64,000 nucleotides of DNA from Gloeotrichia echinulata CP02 (GTDB lineage Bacteria > Cyanobacteriota > Cyanobacteriia > Cyanobacteriales > Nostocaceae), in the NCBI GenBank assembly GCA_038087035.1, contig CP051187.1, positions 3,291,001 to 3,355,000 of the forward strand, given 5' to 3'. Under the pieces are notes generated by a model, which made no database searches, had not been told where the DNA came from, and saw only the letters and a list, made by a program, of their open reading frames with translations. Shown piece after piece: positions 34,163-42,700 of this stretch; within the stretch, counting starts at the first letter, position 1, and every line of letters begins with the position of its first letter. The position numbers and the translations under genes were made by a program.

Positions 34163-36730
34163 ATGAGATCTGAACAAATCAAAATTTTGCTGTTTTGTGA
34201 CAATCACACAGAAGTTGGCGCGACGCTCGCAACTCCCAACTTCGGGACTAATCCTGATTGGGTATCTTCCATGCTCTGGAATTTTGACATGAGCAACTCT
34301 ACATCCTCACCCCAGTTTCAGGTGCTTCAGGTTCAAAAATTTCTAGATGTTATTTATACTTTACAAACCCAATCTATTGATGTAGTTATTTTAAATTTAT
34401 CGCTCAATGACGCTGAGGATGCAAAAATCGTCTTAGGTGTGAGTCAATGTGTAGCAGCTTGTTGTCAGAGATCCCTTGCTTCTAATGTGCCAATTGTGGT
34501 AATTAATAACGTGGACAATGAAGTTCAGGGCTGGGAAGCCCTAAATATGGGCGCACAAGACTATTTAGTCAAAAGCCAGACCACCCCGCAACTTTTACGC
34601 CAAAGATTGCTATATGCAATTGACCAACAGCGGGGACAACATACCGAACCAGAAGTCTTGGTTAGCAAATACCAAGGAACTTCCACACAGTATTATCCGT
34701 CTTTATCTCACAAAAGTCGATGGCGTTGGCTGTCTGAGGCAACTTTTGAAGGCATCATCCTACATGATCAGGGCGTGATTGTAGATGTAAATCATATCCT
34801 GGCGACAATGACTGGTTATGAAGTTTCTGAACTAATTGGCAAAAATAGCTTTGAACTTGTTACGGTACAATCACAAGATCTGATTAAAAAAAATATACTG
34901 TCCGGTTCACAAAGATCACATGAAGTAATTGTAATTAGAAAAGACGGTTCTACTTTTCCCGTAGAACTACAAGGTAAAGTTATTTCTTACCAAGGGCAAA
35001 AAATGCAGGTTGTGGCGGTTAGAGACATTACAGAGCGCAAGCAAGCCCAAGATGCTTTGCAAATGCGAGAAAACGCTCGGCGAAAACAAAGCCAAACTCT
35101 GGTACAACTAGCTAGAAGTAAGACATTCCAACATGGTAATCTCAACGCGGCATTCAGGGAAATCACAGAAGCAGCAGCTCGCACACTTTTAGTGCAACGA
35201 GTTGGTATTTGGTTATACAACGAAGATCACACCAAGATTGAGTGTATCGATTTGTATAACGAGCAGACAAAAGAACATACCTGTGGTATATCACTGTTAA
35301 AGGCGAATTATCCGGCTTATTTCCAAGCCTTGGAAGAGGAACGTAGTATTGCCGCCCATGATGCCATTCAGGACAAAAGAACTCAAGAATTATCTCAATC
35401 TTATCTTTCGATGTTGGGCATCACATCCTTATTGGATGCACCGATTTGGCTAGGGGGTCGGTTGGTGGGGGTAGTCTCCCATGAGCATTTTGGCGAAATT
35501 CGTCAGTGGACATTGGAGGAAGAAAATTTTGCGGGATCAATAGCAGATTTCGTGACATTGGCTATGGAAGCAAGTGAGCGTAACGCCGCACAAGAAGCAC
35601 TGCGGCAAAGCGAGGCACAATTTCGGGCGATTTTTGAACGTTCATCTATCGGCATCGGACTTATAGATATGAAAGCACAGATAGTAGATGCTAATCCCGT
35701 GCTGTGTCAGATGCTGGGATACACTCGCCAAGAATTATATGGTCAGCGCTTCACAGATTATATTTCCCAAAAAAGAGGGGATTTAGAACTTTACAGACAA
35801 ATGATTTCCACAAGTCTCTCAGACTCTGAGCGCTTGGTAGAAAGACATCGCATTGAGATGGAAAGACTATTTCTGCAAAAAGACGGTGGATTAGTTTGGA
35901 CTCAGCTTTCGGTGTCGATTATCCCCGACAGTAATGGGACGCCTGAGTTTTTTCTGGCGATGATCGAGGACATTAGCGATCGCAAGGAAACAGAATTGAA
36001 ACTGCGAGCCTCCCAAGCGGATGCTGAAGCTGGTAGTCGAGCAAAAAGTGAATTTTTAGCCACGATGAGCCACGAACTGCGAACCCCTCTCAATGCGATT
36101 ATGGGTTTGTCTCAATTGCTACAACAAGAAATGGTAGGCTCTCTCAATGACAAACAAAAAGAATATTTAAGTTGTGTATATAGCAGTGGTGAACATCTAC
36201 TAGCGCTAATCAATGATATACTTGATTTATCTAAGGTAGAAGCAGGCAAGGAAGAACTGTCGCTGTTGCCTATATCAGTGTCAGAATTATGTAATTCTGT
36301 AATATCGACCGTGAGCGATCAAGCTGCAGATAAAGGATTGCGTCTGACAAGCGAAATTGATCCTCTGGCTGACATTTTCATTGCAGATGAGCGGCGAATT
36401 AAGCAAATGCTACTAAATCTCCTCACCAATGGGATTAAATTCACCCCAGCGGGACAGGTTTGTTTGGAAGTTAAAAAAATAGGTTCAGGTATTACTTTTA
36501 CAGTCGCAGATACTGGTATTGGTATTGATTCCAATCACATTCAATTCTTGTTTGAACCATTTAAACAGCTTGATAGTCGATTAAATCGTCAGTACGAAGG
36601 TACTGGTTTGGGTTTAGCTTTGACCAGGAAGTTAGCCCGTTTGCATGGTGGAGATGTGACGGTAGAATCTACCTTGGGTGAAGGTAGTAGGTTTACTCTG
36701 TTTCTGCCAGATCTATCTGATGGGGACTAG
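34163..36730 (+). CDS. hybrid sensor kinase: pseudo-receiver, PAS, GAF, PAS, histidine kinase
   Basis: 855 residues from the ATG at 34163; another possible start lies 12 bp upstream and neither has a good ribosome-binding site. Residues 1-160 resemble a receiver domain but the phosphoacceptor position reads VVILNLSLND (Asn, not Asp), while the conserved Lys (YLVKSQ) is kept. Then come PAS (about 185-290), GAF (about 310-470, WLYNEDHTKIECIDLY, VSHEHFGEIRQWTLEEENF), PAS (about 485-610) and the kinase: H-box SHELRTPLNAIMGLSQ, N-box NLLTNGIKFTP, G1 VADTGIGID, F-box LFEPFKQLDS and G2 GTGLGLALTRKL. No membrane span: a soluble sensor. The receiver probably works without phosphorylation. A TnpB remnant lies upstream in opposite orientation. 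Confidence 0.92.
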   Translation: MRSEQIKILLFCDNHTEVGATLATPNFGTNPDWVSSMLWNFDMSNSTSSPQFQVLQVQKFLDVIYTLQTQSIDVVILNLSLNDAEDAKIVLGVSQCVAACCQRSLASNVPIVVINNVDNEVQGWEALNMGAQDYLVKSQTTPQLLRQRLLYAIDQQRGQHTEPEVLVSKYQGTSTQYYPSLSHKSRWRWLSEATFEGIILHDQGVIVDVNHILATMTGYEVSELIGKNSFELVTVQSQDLIKKNILSGSQRSHEVIVIRKDGSTFPVELQGKVISYQGQKMQVVAVRDITERKQAQDALQMRENARRKQSQTLVQLARSKTFQHGNLNAAFREITEAAARTLLVQRVGIWLYNEDHTKIECIDLYNEQTKEHTCGISLLKANYPAYFQALEEERSIAAHDAIQDKRTQELSQSYLSMLGITSLLDAPIWLGGRLVGVVSHEHFGEIRQWTLEEENFAGSIADFVTLAMEASERNAAQEALRQSEAQFRAIFERSSIGIGLIDMKAQIVDANPVLCQMLGYTRQELYGQRFTDYISQKRGDLELYRQMISTSLSDSERLVERHRIEMERLFLQKDGGLVWTQLSVSIIPDSNGTPEFFLAMIEDISDRKETELKLRASQADAEAGSRAKSEFLATMSHELRTPLNAIMGLSQLLQQEMVGSLNDKQKEYLSCVYSSGEHLLALINDILDLSKVEAGKEELSLLPISVSELCNSVISTVSDQAADKGLRLTSEIDPLADIFIADERRIKQMLLNLLTNGIKFTPAGQVCLEVKKIGSGITFTVADTGIGIDSNHIQFLFEPFKQLDSRLNRQYEGTGLGLALTRKLARLHGGDVTVESTLGEGSRFTLFLPDLSDGD

Positions 36731-36773
36731 GGATTGGGGATTGGGGATTGGGGATTGGTAGGAATAGAGCAGG

Positions 36774-37909
36774 GGTTTCGCGCCTAACGCACCACCGAAT
36801 CAAGCAGCAGTGCTATGTCCCTAGGGCACAGCACTGCTGTGCCCCTACTGTGGTGGATTCGCTTGCAACCAGTTAAATAAATCTTCAATTGAGGTAAAAT
36901 CTAACAAGGCTTCCCCTAAAGATTCTAGCTGAGTTAGAGAAAGAGACTCAATTTGCGATCGCACCTCCGATGATAATTCTCCCACCCGTCTTTGTAGTTG
37001 GCGTAAAATCAGCGCTTGTTCACCTTCTTGTCTACCTTCCTGTCTCCCTTCTTGTCTACCTTGTTGTATGCCTTGCTCGTATTCAATGCGCTCGCCTGTG
37101 GTAACATATCTCATGGTACGCTCCTGTTCAAATTGTCGGAACTCTTGCCAAAATTCTACTTCCAATGCCTTTGGTAATATCATAACCCAATCGATAAATC
37201 GATACAGGTTACGAATATCTTGTGCTTCCCAACCTAAATCATAAAGCCTGCGAATTAACGCCAATTTCCAAACTTTGCGTTGTTCTGGTTGTTTTCGCGT
37301 TTGTTGGGTTTTGAGATGCGCCATTACCACCGTCGCAAACGGGTTATTGCTGGCTTCTAATTCTGTCCAACGGTTTTCGTAATCTAACAGCTTGACGGTG
37401 CCAAATTCAAAGTTTAACCGCGTATCTGGATAATCATAACTGTAATTATTGGGACGCCATTCCCGATTTGCATCACACAAAATCGCTAAACTGGTGGCTG
37501 GTTTATCAAAGCGGTCAAATATGCGAAAGTTGTAGGTGAACATCCGCTTGGGAAATTCATCTTCTTTGGTGGCTTGTATTTCTACATGCACTAATAACCA
37601 AAGTTCATGTCCTTGGATGTGCCATACTTTGACTAGTTTATCAGCATATCGCTTACCAAGTTCTGCTTCACGGGCGATTTGTTGAAATTCTTTATCGAGA
37701 AATTCGTAGGGACGTTCCCAGTTAATTAATGCAGCAGTTTTGGGAAAAAAGAACTGCATTGCTTGGGGAAAGTAAGCTTCTAATACTTCTTTCCACGGAC
37801 TATCAAAATCGGCGCGTTGGTTTAGTTCACCGTCAGCATCCCTGAGATCATTCATTGTAACTTATAAAAGACGCGATTTATCAGATATTGCCCTGTTGTA
37901 ATATATCAG
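36774..37909. repeat. 1.1-kb direct duplication, copy 1
   Basis: Contains an Rpn/DUF4351 gene with its flanks and is nearly identical to 38892-40013. The unit runs from GGTTTCGCGCCTAACGCACC to TTGTAATATATCAG. xisH-xisI lies between the copies. Confidence 0.93.
36845..37855 (-). CDS. Rpn-like nuclease/DUF4351 protein, copy 1
   Basis: 336 residues. Residues about 15-230 match the Rpn/PD-(D/E)XK transposase-like family of cyanobacteria: DSPWKEVLEAYFPQAMQFFF, LDKEFQQIAREAELGKRYAD, then LLVHVEIQATKEDEFPKRMF, in which D..., E and Q/K of a PD-(D/E)XK site can be picked out (VHVEIQ). The C-terminus LILRQLQRRVGELSSEVRSQ, with LTQLESLGEALLDF and DLFNWL, is DUF4351. Between them a GRQEG repeat is encoded by 12-bp units. 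Rpn proteins promote RecA-independent recombination as DNA endonucleases in E. coli; the role in cyanobacteria is unknown. The TAG stop falls within a GGGCACAGCA-type palindrome downstream. Confidence 0.85.
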   Translation of the reverse strand: MNDLRDADGELNQRADFDSPWKEVLEAYFPQAMQFFFPKTAALINWERPYEFLDKEFQQIAREAELGKRYADKLVKVWHIQGHELWLLVHVEIQATKEDEFPKRMFTYNFRIFDRFDKPATSLAILCDANREWRPNNYSYDYPDTRLNFEFGTVKLLDYENRWTELEASNNPFATVVMAHLKTQQTRKQPEQRKVWKLALIRRLYDLGWEAQDIRNLYRFIDWVMILPKALEVEFWQEFRQFEQERTMRYVTTGERIEYEQGIQQGRQEGRQEGRQEGEQALILRQLQRRVGELSSEVRSQIESLSLTQLESLGEALLDFTSIEDLFNWLQANPPQ

Positions 37910-38033
37910 GTTTACACAGCAATCGGTGAGTTATCTTCACCAAAGTTAGCTACATCTACAAAGCGTGAAACTGACAAGCTTTTCCGGTTGAGTCTAATTC
38001 TTCCAATTTTGTGTAGGTTTCGCGCTTTTTGAT

Positions 38034-38369
38034 TTAATTAACAGCGTATTCTGTAAACTGTCGCATGAACGGTGAATGAAACCCAATCACAATATCCTGA
38101 TTTGGTACACCCTCCTTTACCAATTCCTCTGCAAAATCAATTTCTGTACCGTTATACTGCAGCCAAATTTTGGCATTCTTAATATCTAAATGCAGCACAC
38201 AACCATAAACCCGATGACCATTTTCCCAGCCCACATTCACTAGCTGATAATGGTCATGTTCGGTGTCAAAAATTGTTTCTCTATCTACATCATCTCGCCT
38301 GGAACCGTAACTCGCATAATCTGTCATCAGCTTTTTGATAATTTCCCGATACTTAACTATTTTATCCAT
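38034..38369 (-). CDS. xisI: XisI-like protein
   Basis: 111 residues: MDKIVKYREIIKKLMTDYAS, DTEHDHYQLVNVGWENGHRVYGC, and LVKEGVPNQDIVIGFHSPFM, all standard XisI. XisI with XisH was first linked to excision of the fdxN element in heterocysts, but most copies are far from any such element. It overlaps the end of xisH by 13 bp, implying translational coupling. Confidence 0.95.
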   Translation of the reverse strand: MDKIVKYREIIKKLMTDYASYGSRRDDVDRETIFDTEHDHYQLVNVGWENGHRVYGCVLHLDIKNAKIWLQYNGTEIDFAEELVKEGVPNQDIVIGFHSPFMRQFTEYAVN

Positions 38370-38773
38370 TGTTCAATTACCTCCTGCTCTGGGTTGTAAA
38401 TTAGCAATTTTAGGTTTTGAGATTGGATAACTATTTGAATTAATTCAAGTTTAAAAAATGTTTCATAAGTAATGCTGGGAACGCCTAAATATAACTCTCT
38501 TTCTGGTTGCTTTTGACTCAAAGCTGTTCGATAGTTAATAAATTGTCCTAGTGCTGTATGGAATTGTGAAATGGTTGAACCTCCAACAAAGCTTTTGACT
38601 TCAACCGCTATCTTTTCTCCTGCTTTTTGCGCCGCAATTAATCTTTCTGCGCCTAAATCAATATAAATTTCTAAGCCACCATAATCTAGATATATTGGAT
38701 CATCTGTAATTATCCATCCATCTTTTTCTATGGCACGCTTCACAGCGTCATGAAAGATATCTTTTGCTGGCAT
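38357..38773 (-). CDS. xisH: XisH-like protein (PD-(D/E)XK-like fold)
   Basis: 138 residues: MPAKDIFHDAVKRAIEKDGW, then YIDLGAERLIAAQKAGEKIA and VEVKSFVGGSTISQFHTALG, the typical XisH sequence. IDLGAE...IAVEVKSF resembles the D...ExK active site of restriction-type nucleases, so DNA cleavage is possible. It starts the xisHI pair (ATG at 38773; no clear ribosome-binding site). The pair sits exactly between two copies of a 1.1-kb duplication. Confidence 0.95.
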   Translation of the reverse strand: MPAKDIFHDAVKRAIEKDGWIITDDPIYLDYGGLEIYIDLGAERLIAAQKAGEKIAVEVKSFVGGSTISQFHTALGQFINYRTALSQKQPERELYLGVPSITYETFFKLELIQIVIQSQNLKLLIYNPEQEVIEQWIK

Positions 38774-38843
38774 AGTGAAATTATCCCCAGCATTGGGTTA
38801 CAATGCCGCTCAAAATCATTATTCTTAATCATAGCAATTTCCT

Positions 38844-38914
38844 GTAGGGTGTGTTAGGCGCATATCTTCTATATCATCACCCCAAATATTTCGGTTTCGC
38901 GCCTAACGCACCAC
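38844..38914. mobile_element. short inverted-repeat element, family G, copy 1
   Basis: GGTGTGTTAGGCGC and GCGCCTAACGCACC bound a 71-bp stretch with an AT-rich centre. Copy 2 at 40040-40110 differs by about one base. A half copy begins the duplication at 36774. Confidence 0.7.
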
Positions 38915-38963
38915 CGAATCAAGCAGCAGTGCTATGTCCCTAGGGCACAGCAGTGCTGTGCCC

Positions 38964-39959
38964 CTACTGTGGTGGATTCGCTTGCAACCAGTTAAATAAA
39001 TCTTCAATTGAGGTAAAATCTAACAAGGCTTCCCCTAGCGATTCTAACTGAGTTAGAGCAAGAGACTCAATTTGCGTAGGCGTAGCCCGTCGTAGACATC
39101 GCACCTCCGATGATAATTCTCCTACCCGTCTTTGTAGTTGGCGTAAAATCAGCGCCTGTTCGCCTTTTTGTATGCCTTGCTCGTATTCAATGCGCTCGCC
39201 TGTGGTAACATATCTCATGGTACGCTCCTGTTCAAATTGTCGGAACTCTTGCCAAAATTCTACTTCCAATGCCTTTGGTAATATCATAACCCAATCGATA
39301 AATCGATACAGGTTACGAATATCTTGTGCTTCCCAACCTAAATCATAAAGCCTGCGAATTAACGCCAATTTCCAAACTTTGCGTTGTTCTGGTTGTTTTC
39401 GTGTTTGTTGGGTTTTGAGATGCGCCATTACCACCGTCGCAAAGGGGTTATTGCTGGCTTCTAATTCTGTCCAACGGTTTTCGTAATCTAACAGCTTGAC
39501 GGTGCCAAATTCAAAGTTTAACCGGGTATCTGGATAATCATAACTGTAATTATTGGGACGCCATTCCCGATTTGCATCACACAAAATCGCTAAACTGGTG
39601 GCTGGTTTGTCAAAGCGGTCAAATATGCGAAAGTTGTAGGTGAACATCCGCTTGGGAAATTCATCTTCTTTGGTGGCTTGTATTTCTACATGCACTAATA
39701 ACCAAAGTTCATGTCCTTGGATGTGCCATACTTTGACTAGTTTATCAGCATATCGCTTACCTTGTTCTGCTTCACGGGCGATTTGTTGAAATTCTTTATC
39801 GAGAAATTCGTAGGGACGTTCCCAGTTAATTAATGCAGCAGTTTGCGGAAAAAAGAACTGCATTGCTTGGGGAAAGTAAGCTTCTAATACTTCTTTCCAC
39901 GGACTATCAAAATCGGCGCGTTGGTTTAGTTCACCGTCAGCATCCCTGAGATCATTCAT
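38964..39959 (-). CDS. Rpn-like nuclease/DUF4351 protein, copy 2
   Basis: 331 residues, about 97 percent identical to the copy at 36845-37855. Two differences stand out. The GRQEG repeat before DUF4351 is reduced to one unit. And within DUF4351, Ser is replaced by the eight residues CLRRATPT, owing to a 21-bp in-frame insertion at 39077-39097. All putative active-site residues are the same as in copy 1. The frame has been kept in both copies, so both may be expressed. Confidence 0.85.
   Translation of the reverse strand: MNDLRDADGELNQRADFDSPWKEVLEAYFPQAMQFFFPQTAALINWERPYEFLDKEFQQIAREAEQGKRYADKLVKVWHIQGHELWLLVHVEIQATKEDEFPKRMFTYNFRIFDRFDKPATSLAILCDANREWRPNNYSYDYPDTRLNFEFGTVKLLDYENRWTELEASNNPFATVVMAHLKTQQTRKQPEQRKVWKLALIRRLYDLGWEAQDIRNLYRFIDWVMILPKALEVEFWQEFRQFEQERTMRYVTTGERIEYEQGIQKGEQALILRQLQRRVGELSSEVRCLRRATPTQIESLALTQLESLGEALLDFTSIEDLFNWLQANPPQ
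39077..39097. repeat. 21-bp small dispersed repeat inserted in a HIP1 site
   Basis: In copy 1 the DNA reads TTTGCGATCGCACC (HIP1 at 36955-36962). In copy 2 a 21-bp segment starting TAGGCGTAGCCCGTCGTA splits the octamer between GCG and ATCGC. Similar GCGTAGGCGTAGCCC-type sequences are known as small dispersed repeats in Nostoc genomes. Confidence 0.9.
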
Positions 39960-40039
39960 TGTAACTTATAAAAGACGCGATTTATCAGATATTGCCCTAT
40001 TGTAATATATCAGTGATTAGTAATAGTCTGCCGTAGATT

Positions 40040-40110
40040 GTAGGGTGTGTTAGGCGCATATCTTCTATATCATCACGCCAAATATTTCGGTTTCGCGCCT
40101 AACGCACCAC
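40040..40110. mobile_element. short inverted-repeat element, family G, copy 2
   Basis: 71 bp with ends GGTGTGTTAGGCGC and GCGCCTAACGCACC. The remaining bases to the kinase stop at 40366 hold AT-rich DNA and a purine-rich stretch (GGGTAAGAAGGGTAAAGAG) with no gene seen. Confidence 0.7.
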
Positions 40111-40365
40111 CAGATATCTCGCTGCTGTTTAATTTTCGCAAATTTTGCCGAAATAATAATTGATTGTATTGTGCTATAATCAAATCACGCAGTTAATCCA
40201 GTCTGTTCATCAAATTTACCCGCCCTGACAAGGCGATGAACTAAAAAAACGAAAAAAAATTGATCCGCCTGTGGCGGATAAGGGTAAGAAGGGTAAAGAG
40301 AAGAAGTGCAAAGGGCAAAAGGGCGAGAGCGCTAAGGGCGAAGAATCCACCCTGCGGGAAGCAAG

Positions 40366-42042
40366 CTACGCGGCCGCACCCGCACATACAACGCGAAAAC
40401 CGATAACGTTGTCGCGGTAGGTGGGACTGAGGTTGACGTTGAGGCGATAAGCAGAACGGCAAACCCAAGAACCGATGTACCAAGAACCACCGCGCAGCAT
40501 CCGTTGTTTATCATTCTCAACTAGCCAAGAACTACCATCGCTAGGCGCATTTATATAATTTTCATGCCGATTGTCATAACACCATTCCCACACATTCCCA
40601 TGCATATCATGTAAACCAAATGCATTAGCAGGGAAGCTACCTACATCTGTCGTTTTTTTGCGGTACTTACCTTTGGGCACAGAATCATAGATACCATAGC
40701 TACCATTGTAGTTAGCTAAGTCAGTTGTGATGGTCTCACCGAAGTGGAATGGGGTTGTTGTTCCTGCTCTACAGGCGTATTCCCATTGTGCTTCGCTGGG
40801 CAGTTGATATTTTTTTCCAGTCTTATTAGATAGTATAGCACAAAATTCTACTGCATGATTCCAATTTACGGTTTCCACCGGTCTTTTTTTTCCTGGGAAG
40901 TCAGAAGGATTTTTACCCATCACTGCTGCATACTGTTCTTGAGTGATGGGAAACTTGCCCATATAAAACGGTTGAATGGTAACTTGGTGCTGTGGACGTT
41001 CACTATCGTCTCCCTCATTTTCTGGCGAACCCATCATAAAACTACCGCCAGGAATTGCTACCATTTCTAAAACTACACCATTACCCAGGTCTTCGGTAAA
41101 CAATTCTGCTTGTGAGCGATAACGGGTAATTTTCAGGTTTGTGTCTATCTGAGCGTATTCAAATTCAAACTTCCGCGTGGGGTATATCCCCGCTCCCTGC
41201 TGGCTCTGAGGAGTTGGGGGTGGAGTGCTAGGAATACGCAACAATTCTAACCATTCTCGCACTGTCTGCGGTCTATCTTCTGACACCAACGCCATCCCCT
41301 TGAGAATCGCATCATTCACCCTGTCGCTAATTTGCGGATTAAATTCTTTTGGCGGTTTCAAAGGTGCATATTCCCGAAAATTAGCGGGGATGGGAACTCG
41401 CGCTGTCAGCAAATTATACAGCGTCGCCGCTAAAGCATAAACATCAGTATACGCACCAAATTTACCTTGTCTATCATACTGTTCAAGTGGTGCATAACCT
41501 TGTGTCATCGAATTAGTCATGCTGGCGGTTTTACCAATGGTAAATTCCCGCGCTAAACCAAAGTCAATCAATACTGCTGTTTTTGTTCCCCGACGCAACA
41601 GAATATTATTCGGTTTGATATCTCGATGTAAAAATCCCTGTTGATGGACATATTCTAAAGCTTGTCCAATTTGCTCAATATATTCTAGAGCTTCTTTCTC
41701 AGACAATTGCCCATGCTGATCAATATAAACTGCTAAATCTTCCCCATCAATATGTTCCATCACCATCCCCCAAAGTCCATCTTCTTGGATGAGTTCATAA
41801 ACTTGGACAATATGAGGATGTTTACAACCTTTTAAAACCAGCGCTTCGTTGACAAATTTTTCTTGTCGTTCGTCAAAGTCGGCTTGATTTTGCTGGATGT
41901 GGTTGAGGGTTTTGATGACGAATAATTTACCTGTACGTTGTTCGATAGCGCGATAGGTAATACCAAAGCCACCACCACCCAATACTTTTTGAATGATGAA
42001 GCGCCCGTTTTTAATATGTTGATTGGGTGTCCAGAGTTTCAT
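40366..42042 (-). CDS. Ser/Thr protein kinase fused to a formylglycine-generating-enzyme (SUMF1-like) domain
   Basis: 558 residues, soluble. Residues about 10-270 are a complete Hanks-type kinase: glycine loop VLGGGGFGITY, Lys in LFVIKTLN, catalytic loop FLHRDIKPNNILL, and DFGLAREFT. Residues about 310-555 are an FGE-sulfatase domain: MVAIPGGSFMMGSPENEGDD, LPSEAQWEYACRAGTTTPFH, GNVWEWCYDN and RMLRGGSWYIGSWVCRSAYR, ending GFRVVCAGAAA. The domain binds rather than modifies substrates in most such cyanobacterial kinases; Cys residues of true FGEs are only partly kept. The FHA-kinase gene lies upstream on the same strand, separated by about 660 bp of repeats. Confidence 0.93.
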   Translation of the reverse strand: MKLWTPNQHIKNGRFIIQKVLGGGGFGITYRAIEQRTGKLFVIKTLNHIQQNQADFDERQEKFVNEALVLKGCKHPHIVQVYELIQEDGLWGMVMEHIDGEDLAVYIDQHGQLSEKEALEYIEQIGQALEYVHQQGFLHRDIKPNNILLRRGTKTAVLIDFGLAREFTIGKTASMTNSMTQGYAPLEQYDRQGKFGAYTDVYALAATLYNLLTARVPIPANFREYAPLKPPKEFNPQISDRVNDAILKGMALVSEDRPQTVREWLELLRIPSTPPPTPQSQQGAGIYPTRKFEFEYAQIDTNLKITRYRSQAELFTEDLGNGVVLEMVAIPGGSFMMGSPENEGDDSERPQHQVTIQPFYMGKFPITQEQYAAVMGKNPSDFPGKKRPVETVNWNHAVEFCAILSNKTGKKYQLPSEAQWEYACRAGTTTPFHFGETITTDLANYNGSYGIYDSVPKGKYRKKTTDVGSFPANAFGLHDMHGNVWEWCYDNRHENYINAPSDGSSWLVENDKQRMLRGGSWYIGSWVCRSAYRLNVNLSPTYRDNVIGFRVVCAGAAA

Positions 42043-42157
42043 CTGCTCAGGGAATTTTACAGGTTTGCCGACGCTATTATATTGTAGTCAAAATCCCTGA
42101 GATTATTTGTATCTTGGTGCCTCTGTGGTTTAATTTGTAAAATCTCGTTTGTAAAAT

Positions 42158-42260
42158 CTCGTTTCCAGGTTCTACCTGGAAATGCATTAAAGACGGCTCT
42201 GCCGTTTTTTTGGAGGCGGAGCCTCCTAATAGGCATTCCCAGTCTGAGACTGGGAACGAG
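42158..42260. mobile_element. MITE, family H (ends CTCGTTYCCAG)
   Basis: About 100 bp bounded by CTCGTTTCCAGGTTCTACCTGG and the complement CCAGTCTGAGACTGGGAACGAG. Inside is the GGAGGCGGAGCCTCC hairpin. Parts of this family recur at about 11560-11680 (GGGAGGCTCCGCCTCC). Confidence 0.65.
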
Positions 42261-42305
42261 GTAATGCCGACCCTACGGGTATTTCTACGCATTTTTATTT
42301 TTTAG

Positions 42306-42464
42306 CTGCAATTGAGTTGCATCGACCTGCAATTGAGTTGCATCGACCTGCAATTGAGTTGCATCGCCCTGCAATTATATTGCATCGCCCTGCAATTATA
42401 TTGCATCGACCTGCAATTATATTGCATCGACCTGCAATTGAATTGCATCGACCTGCAATTGAAA
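42306..42464. repeat. 21-bp tandem array III, 7.5 units
   Basis: Seven full 21-bp units plus a part, core CTGCAATTGAGTTGCATCG. Each unit is a small palindrome (TGCAATTGAATTGCA), so the array could fold into a row of hairpins. It lies between the two kinase genes. Confidence 0.9.
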
Positions 42465-42599
42465 ACGACACTGTGATCAGCTTGCTTTGTTGTATAACAG
42501 GACTTACGCTAGTGTTAGATTTAAAGAATGGTGCGTGACGCCACTCATTTTGTCGCTGCGTACAATATTTATCGCAGCGTCACGCACCCTACGATTACT

Positions 42600-42700
42600 T
42601 TGCGCCTTCTCTTCCCTACGGGACGCTCCGCGAACGAGACGCTCCGCGAATGCGCCTTCTCTGCGAGACGCTACGCGAATGCGTGAGATAAATTCATATC
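42600..42700. repeat. cluster of GACGCTCCGCGAA-type small dispersed repeats
   Basis: Several degenerate copies of GGACGCTCCGCGAACGAGAC occur in tandem just downstream of the FHA-kinase gene. They resemble known Nostoc small dispersed repeats. The open frames crossing them are not credible genes. Confidence 0.6.

Larger units (their letters stand above)
38892..40013. repeat. 1.1-kb direct duplication, copy 2
   Basis: Second copy of 36774-37909, differing in the GRQEG-coding 12-bp repeat (fewer units) and by a 21-bp insertion at 39077-39097. Confidence 0.93.
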
